DNA of 64,000 bases from positions 5,146,001-5,210,000 of the forward strand of contig NZ_CP109442.1 of the NCBI RefSeq assembly GCF_036227205.1, given 5' to 3'. A program made the position numbers and the translations under genes. Under the pieces are notes generated by a model. It worked only from the letters and a program-made list of their open reading frames with translations. It had not been told where the DNA came from and searched no databases. The DNA comes from Amycolatopsis sp. NBC_01480 (GTDB taxonomy: Bacteria > Actinomycetota > Actinomycetes > Mycobacteriales > Pseudonocardiaceae). Each line of letters starts with the position of its first letter. The first letter of the stretch is position 1. Below are positions 59,669 through 64,000 of this stretch, in pieces.

Positions 59669-61522
59669 TCACTTGTTCGGGTCGCGCACCGCGCCCGTGT
59701 CCGCGGAGGTGGCCATCCGGGCGTACGCGCGCAGCGCCGCCGTGATCGGGCGCTGGCGGTCCTTCGGCTGCCACGGCCGTTCGGAGACTTCCATCTTCGA
59801 CCTGCGCTCAGCCAGGATCTCCGGCTCGACCAGGAGTTCCAGGCGGCGTTCGTGGATGTCGAGGACGATCTGGTCGCCGTTTTCGACCAACGCGATCAGG
59901 CCGCCCGCGGCCGCCTCCGGGGAGATGTGGCCGACGGAGATGCCCGAGGAGCCGCCGGAGAACCGGCCGTCGGTGATCAGCGCGCACTTCTTGCCGAGGC
60001 CCGAGCCCTTGAGGAACGCCGTCGGGTGCAGCATCTCCTGCATGCCGGGGCCGCCGGCGGGACCCTCGTACCGGATCACCAGCACCTCGCCGGGCTGGAT
60101 CTCCTTCTTGAGGATCGCCGAAACGGCCTCTTCCTGGCTTTCCAGCACCCGCGCCGGCCCCTGGAAGTGCCAGAGGTCCTCGTCGATGCCCGCGGCCTTG
60201 ATCACCGCGCCGTTCTCGGCGAGGTTGCCGCGCAGGATGGCCAGGCCGCCGTCCTTGGTGTACGCGTGCTCGACGTCGCGGATGCAGCCGCCCGCGGCGT
60301 CGGTGTCCAGCGAAGACCAGCGGTTCTCCGTGGAGAACGCCTTGGTGGTCCGCACGCCGCCGGGTGCCGCGTGGAACAGCTCCAGCGCCTTCTCCGACGG
60401 GGACTCGGCGCGAACGTCCCACTCGTTCAGCCACGAGTCGATGTCGGGGGAGTGCACCGAGTGGACGCCGGTGTTCAGCAGCCCGCCGCGGTGCAGCTCG
60501 CCGAGGATGGCCGGAATTCCGCCCGCACGGTGCACGTCCTCCATGTGGTAATCGGAGTTCGGCGCCACCTTCGACAGGCACGGCACGCGGCGGCCGATCT
60601 CGTCGATCTCGCTGATGGTGAAGTCGACCTCGCCCTCCTGGGCGGCCGCGAGGATGTGCAGGACGGTGTTGGTCGAGCCGCCCATCGCCATGTCCAGCGC
60701 CATCGCGTTCTCGAACGCCGCCTTGGTGGCGATCGAGCGCGGTAAAACCGACTCGTCGCCTGGACCTTCGGACACGTACCAGCGCTTGCACAGCTCGACC
60801 ACGGTACGGCCGGCGCCGGCGAACAGGTCGCGCCGCGCGGCGTGCGTGGCCAGCGTGGAACCGTTGCCCGGCAACGAAAGGCCGAGCGCCTCGGTGAGGC
60901 AGTTCATCGAGTTCGCGGTGAACATGCCGGAGCAGGAGCCGCAAGTCGGGCAGGCCGAGCGCTCGACCTCCGCAAGGCCGTCCTCGTCCACCTCGCTGTT
61001 CGCGGACGCGGAGATGGCGGTGATCAGGTCGGTCGGCGCCTGCGCGACCCCGCCGACGACCACGGCCTTGCCCGCCTCCATCGGCCCGCCGGAGACGAAC
61101 ACGGTCGGGATGTTCAGCCGCATGGCGGCGTTCAGCATGCCCGGCGTGATCTTGTCGCAGTTGGAGATGCACACCAGCGCGTCGGCCTGGTGCGCGTTGA
61201 CCATGTACTCCACGGAGTCCGCGATGATCTCGCGCGAGGGCAGCGAGTAGAGCATGCCGGAGTGGCCCATCGCGATGCCGTCGTCGACGGCGATCGTGTG
61301 GAACTCGCGGGCGATGCCGCCCGCCTCCTTGACCGCCTCCGCGACGATCTCGCCGAGGTCCTTGAGGTGCACATGGCCCGGCACGAACTGCGTGTAGGAG
61401 TTCGCGATGGCGACGATCGGCTTGCCGAAGTCGCTGTCGGTCATCCCGGTCGCGCGCCACAGCGAGCGCGCGCCCGCCGCGTTGCGGCCGTGGGTGGTGG
61501 TCCGGGAACGGAGGTGCGGCAC
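59669..61522 (-). CDS. ilvD: Dihydroxy-acid dehydratase
   Basis: 617 residues, the long E. coli-type form rather than the about 575-residue form recalled for mycobacterial Rv0189c. The cluster ligands are in [10 protein letters not shown] and [11 protein letters not shown], and [11 protein letters not shown] is intact. It dehydrates dihydroxyisovalerate and dihydroxymethylvalerate in valine and isoleucine synthesis. GGGAGA directly precedes ATG 61522, an unusually short spacing. Confidence 0.96.
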   Translation of the reverse strand: MPHLRSRTTTHGRNAAGARSLWRATGMTDSDFGKPIVAIANSYTQFVPGHVHLKDLGEIVAEAVKEAGGIAREFHTIAVDDGIAMGHSGMLYSLPSREIIADSVEYMVNAHQADALVCISNCDKITPGMLNAAMRLNIPTVFVSGGPMEAGKAVVVGGVAQAPTDLITAISASANSEVDEDGLAEVERSACPTCGSCSGMFTANSMNCLTEALGLSLPGNGSTLATHAARRDLFAGAGRTVVELCKRWYVSEGPGDESVLPRSIATKAAFENAMALDMAMGGSTNTVLHILAAAQEGEVDFTISEIDEIGRRVPCLSKVAPNSDYHMEDVHRAGGIPAILGELHRGGLLNTGVHSVHSPDIDSWLNEWDVRAESPSEKALELFHAAPGGVRTTKAFSTENRWSSLDTDAAGGCIRDVEHAYTKDGGLAILRGNLAENGAVIKAAGIDEDLWHFQGPARVLESQEEAVSAILKKEIQPGEVLVIRYEGPAGGPGMQEMLHPTAFLKGSGLGKKCALITDGRFSGGSSGISVGHISPEAAAGGLIALVENGDQIVLDIHERRLELLVEPEILAERRSKMEVSERPWQPKDRQRPITAALRAYARMATSADTGAVRDPNK

Positions 61523-61594
61523 GGCATTCTCCCAGGTCAGAAGGCTGGTCCAGGCGGGGTCATGAGACCGCCCCGCAAACTGGTCCTACCAATT

Positions 61595-62137
61595 CTACTC
61601 ACCCGGTTTGGCCTCGGACCCGGTGGTCTCCGCGGGAGCGGTTTCGGCCGCGGGCTCGGAAGCGGGCTCCGGAGTGGTCCCGGCCTCCGCTCCGTCGGAC
61701 TTCCCGGTCTTGACGTCGTCGTCGCCCAGCTGCCCGCTCGGGTCCTTGACCACGCCCTCGCTGACCAGCGCGAGCACGGGCAGGTGCCGCGTCCGCACGG
61801 TGGGCAGCGAGATCTGCGTGTCGTCCCGCAGCACGGCGCGGACTCGAGACTTGCCGGTGATGGCCAGCCCCTTGAGCGACGACCACGGCAGCTCGCGGTG
61901 GCCGAACACGGTCCGCACGGCGAGGCCCTGCTTGGTCGCGACGGTCCGCCACCGCGCGACGAACACGAACAACCCGATCGGGAAGACGTACAGCCACTGC
62001 AGTCCGCCGATCTCGCCCAGTGCGATCGGTGTCACACAGACGGTCAGGAGCCCGATCGCCAGGTAGGCCGTGCTGGGGATCTTGAAGACGGCCTTGCGGC
62101 CCTCGTCCACGCTCTGGTCCTGCTCTTTTCCGTCCAC
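61595..62137 (-). CDS. Membrane PH-domain protein
   Basis: 180 residues. Two hydrophobic helices (about 20-60) precede a bacterial PH-like domain (GLAVRTVFGHRELPWSSLKGLAI) and an acidic Ala/Glu-rich tail. Mycobacterial Cfp6 near ilvB is a similar PH protein. Function unknown. I start at GTG 62137; GTG 62152 is possible. It lies between ilvD and the divergent ilvB leader. Confidence 0.75.
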   Translation of the reverse strand: MDGKEQDQSVDEGRKAVFKIPSTAYLAIGLLTVCVTPIALGEIGGLQWLYVFPIGLFVFVARWRTVATKQGLAVRTVFGHRELPWSSLKGLAITGKSRVRAVLRDDTQISLPTVRTRHLPVLALVSEGVVKDPSGQLGDDDVKTGKSDGAEAGTTPEPASEPAAETAPAETTGSEAKPGE

Positions 62138-62231
62138 GGGAGAATGGTGCACCGGCGCTCGCGCGGGCCTGCGCGGGGGTCCGCGGGGACAGTACTGGCC
62201 GTCCAGCATGCGGAATCGCCGTCCCGCAGAG

Positions 62232-62261
62232 TTGACACTCGCGCGAGGGCCGGTCTAACGT
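62232..62261 (+). promoter_or_regulatory. ilvB promoter
   Basis: TTGACA (62232-62237), 18-nt spacer, TAACGT (62256-62261). The -35 is a perfect consensus. The TAACGT end is 7 nt before the leader-peptide GTG, so the leader itself is predicted to be leaderless. Confidence 0.75.
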
Positions 62262-62268
62262 CAGCGCC

Positions 62269-62316
62269 GTGACAACGCACACCGGCCTCGTACTTCCCAA
62301 GCGCGTCGACGCTTAG
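62269..62316 (+). CDS. ilvB leader peptide
   Basis: 15 residues, MTTHTGLVLPKRVDA, from GTG 62269 to TAG. It contains Leu-Val-Leu in a row (CTC GTA CTT) and a further Val, the amino acids whose supply the ilv genes control. It lies between the promoter and an intrinsic terminator in front of ilvB. The layout matches branched-chain amino acid attenuation in actinobacteria. Confidence 0.8.
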   Translation: MTTHTGLVLPKRVDA

Positions 62317-62377
62317 GAAGAGTCCGCTGCGTCGACGCGCGACCCTCGTGCGACCTTATGGTCGGCGGGGGTTTTTT
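62301..62377 (+). promoter_or_regulatory. ilvB transcription attenuator (hairpin and terminator)
   Basis: Hairpin 1: perfect 12-bp stem (62301-62312 with 62329-62340), 16-nt loop, covering the last leader codons and its stop. Terminator: 62344-62355 with 62360-62371 (11 pairs, two bulges, UUAU loop), followed by six Ts (62372-62377). A ribosome stalled at the Leu-Val-Leu codons would disrupt hairpin 1; the CGACC at 62340-62344 can compete with the CGACC at 62351-62355 for GGTCG, offering an antiterminator. The exact antiterminator is not resolved. Confidence 0.8.
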
Positions 62378-62460
62378 GTTGCGTGAAACCGGTTTCCGAC
62401 CGGTGTACGGCCCCAGGTAAACCCGAACGAGTGACACCGAGAACCCACGAGGCAGAACCG

Positions 62461-64000
62461 ATGACCAGTGCCACGTCGCGCAGCGACGCGAAGCCCGGGC
62501 CCAGCACGCCCGGTGTCCCAGGAGCACGTCCGAAGCCGGCGCCGCCGGCGGGAACCCCGGTAAGGGTCACGGGCGCCCAGTCGCTCGTGCGCTCGCTCGA
62601 GGCGGTCGGCGCCGAGATCGTCTTCGGCATCCCCGGCGGAACGATCCTCCCCGCGTACGACCCGTTGCTCGATTCCACGAAGGTCCGCCACATCCTCGTC
62701 CGGCACGAGCAGGGCGCCGGGCACGCCGCCACCGGCTACGCCCAGGCGACCGGCAAGGTCGGCGTCTGCATGGCGACGTCGGGCCCCGGCGCCACCAACC
62801 TGGTCACCCCGCTGGCCGACGCGAACATGGACTCGGTCCCGATCGTCGCCATCACGGGGCAGCAGAGCCGTTCGCTGATCGGCACGGACGCGTTCCAGGA
62901 AGCCGACATCTGCGGCATCACCATGCCGATCACCAAGCACAACTTCCTCGTCACCGACCCGGCGGAGATCCCGCGGGCCATCGCCGAGGCGTTCCACCTG
63001 GCGTCGACGGGCCGGCCCGGCCCGGTGCTGGTGGACATCCCCAAGGACGTGCTCCAGGAGATGACCTCGTTCTCCTGGCCCACGGAGCTGCGGTTGCCGG
63101 GTTACCGCCCGACGCTGCGGCCGCACGGCAAGCAGGTCCGCGAAGCGGCGAAGCTGATCGCGCAGGCCCACCGGCCGGTGCTGTACGTCGGCGGCGGCGT
63201 GATCAAGGCGGAGGCCTCCGAGCAGCTGCTGGAGCTGGCCGAGCTGACCGGCATCCCGGTCGCGACCACGCTGATGGCGCGCGGCGCGTTCCCGGACTCG
63301 CACCGTCAGCACGTCGGCATGCCCGGCATGCACGGCGCGGTCGCGGCCGTCGCTTCGATGCAGCGGGCCGACCTGCTGATCGCGCTCGGCGCCCGCTTCG
63401 ACGACCGCGTCACCGGGCAGCTCTCGTCGTTCGCGCCCGAGGCGAAGGTCGTCCACGCCGACATCGACCCGGCGGAGATCTCCAAGAACCGCAAGGCCGA
63501 CGTGCCGATCGTGGGCGACTGCAAGGAGATCATCGGCGAGCTGATCACCGCGGTGCAGGCCGAGTTCGACGCCGGCCACCGGCCCGACCTCGCCGACTGG
63601 TGGACGCAGGTCGAGTCGTGGCGGGCCGACTACCCGGCCGGCTACGAGTGGCCCGACGACGGCTCGCTGTCGCCGCAGTACGTCATCGAGCGGATCGGCG
63701 AGCTGGTCGGCCCGGACGCGGTGTTCGCCGCGGGCGTCGGCCAGCACCAGATGTGGGCCGCGCAGTTCATCAAGTATGAGAACCCGCGCACCTGGATCAA
63801 CTCCGGCGGCCTCGGCACCATGGGCTACGCCGTCCCGGCCGCGATGGGCGCGCAGTTCGGCCTGCCCGGCACGCCGGTGTGGGCGATCGACGGCGACGGC
63901 TGTTTCCAGATGACCAACCAGGAACTGGCCACCTGCGCCATCGAGGGCGCGCCGATCAAGGTGGCCGTGATCAACAACGGCAACCTCGGCATGGTCCGGC
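62461..64000 (+). CDS. ilvB: Acetohydroxyacid synthase large subunit (3' end outside window)
   Basis: The first 513 codons are visible; family length is about 590-620. A Pro/Ala-rich N-terminal extension (1-35) precedes the TPP-dependent core: catalytic Glu in [18 protein letters not shown], the FAD-binding middle domain and the TPP motif GDG...NNGNLGM near the window end. It makes acetolactate and acetohydroxybutyrate for valine, leucine and isoleucine. Its transcription is gated by the upstream attenuator. ACGAGG is 10 nt before ATG. Confidence 0.97.
   Translation, partial: MTSATSRSDAKPGPSTPGVPGARPKPAPPAGTPVRVTGAQSLVRSLEAVGAEIVFGIPGGTILPAYDPLLDSTKVRHILVRHEQGAGHAATGYAQATGKVGVCMATSGPGATNLVTPLADANMDSVPIVAITGQQSRSLIGTDAFQEADICGITMPITKHNFLVTDPAEIPRAIAEAFHLASTGRPGPVLVDIPKDVLQEMTSFSWPTELRLPGYRPTLRPHGKQVREAAKLIAQAHRPVLYVGGGVIKAEASEQLLELAELTGIPVATTLMARGAFPDSHRQHVGMPGMHGAVAAVASMQRADLLIALGARFDDRVTGQLSSFAPEAKVVHADIDPAEISKNRKADVPIVGDCKEIIGELITAVQAEFDAGHRPDLADWWTQVESWRADYPAGYEWPDDGSLSPQYVIERIGELVGPDAVFAAGVGQHQMWAAQFIKYENPRTWINSGGLGTMGYAVPAAMGAQFGLPGTPVWAIDGDGCFQMTNQELATCAIEGAPIKVAVINNGNLGMVR

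Overview
The window is a high-GC actinobacterial chromosome segment, most likely from the Pseudonocardiales (Amycolatopsis-like). The evidence is GC-rich third positions, many GTG starts, a core gene order matching Mycobacterium, and a rifampicin-monooxygenase relative. From about 20.9 to 64 kb the order follows the M. tuberculosis block Rv3032/Rv3031/Rv3030 - fixA/fixB - Rv3027c/Rv3026c - iscS - trmU - Rv3015c - ligA - Rv3013 - gatCAB - lppZ - DoxX - PH-domain protein - ilvB, with non-conserved genes and one insertion sequence interleaved. These synteny statements rest on recall of the mycobacterial map.

Layout. 0-9 kb is an accessory region: a partial HTH protein behind a double palindromic operator, a Rox-like FAD monooxygenase with a candidate leader peptide, an NlpC/P60 wall protein coupled to a nucleoside hydrolase, a hexapeptide acyltransferase, and a permease/amidohydrolase pair facing a GntR regulator. 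9-12.7 kb carries a secreted S33 peptidase, a SnoaL-like protein and threonine dehydratase. 12.7-17.5 kb is the glyoxylate shunt: ramB divergent from aceA-aceB, with RamB-type boxes between them and an excellent terminator after aceB. 18-20.9 kb has a TetR/NTF2-like divergent pair sharing two palindromes, a methyltransferase and a 42-residue secreted two-cysteine peptide.

20.9-31 kb holds alpha-glucan (methylglucose lipopolysaccharide-like) genes: a GT4 glucosyltransferase, a GH57 branching enzyme and a methyltransferase. They are interleaved with a GH2 hydrolase and a glutathione peroxidase and are followed by DegV and the electron-transfer flavoprotein genes. 31-36 kb has an acyltransferase pair resembling ornithine-lipid OlsB/OlsA, a quinone oxidoreductase and a LuxR-type regulator. 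A complete IS3-family element lies at 36,265-37,599. 37.8-47 kb has an MFS exporter, iscS-mnmA, a DUF222 protein with a decayed HNH site, GNAT, metallo-beta-lactamase-fold and scramblase-like proteins, and a MetE-C-like protein. 47.4-59.6 kb has ligA, an ACT protein, gatCAB with GTGA overlaps, a lipoprotein, a D-hydroxyacid dehydrogenase and DoxX. 59.7-64 kb is branched-chain amino-acid synthesis: ilvD, a PH-domain membrane protein, and ilvB (cut by the window end) preceded by a transcription attenuator with a leader peptide.

Three features recur. (1) At least twelve starts have a TANNNT -10 hexamer exactly 6-7 nt upstream, predicting leaderless transcripts. (2) Several long gaps, mainly between convergent genes, are filled by degenerate tandem repeats, each with its own unit; one array runs into the plsC-like coding sequence. 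(3) Perfect hairpins bound several transcription units. No rRNA, tRNA or CRISPR array was recognised.
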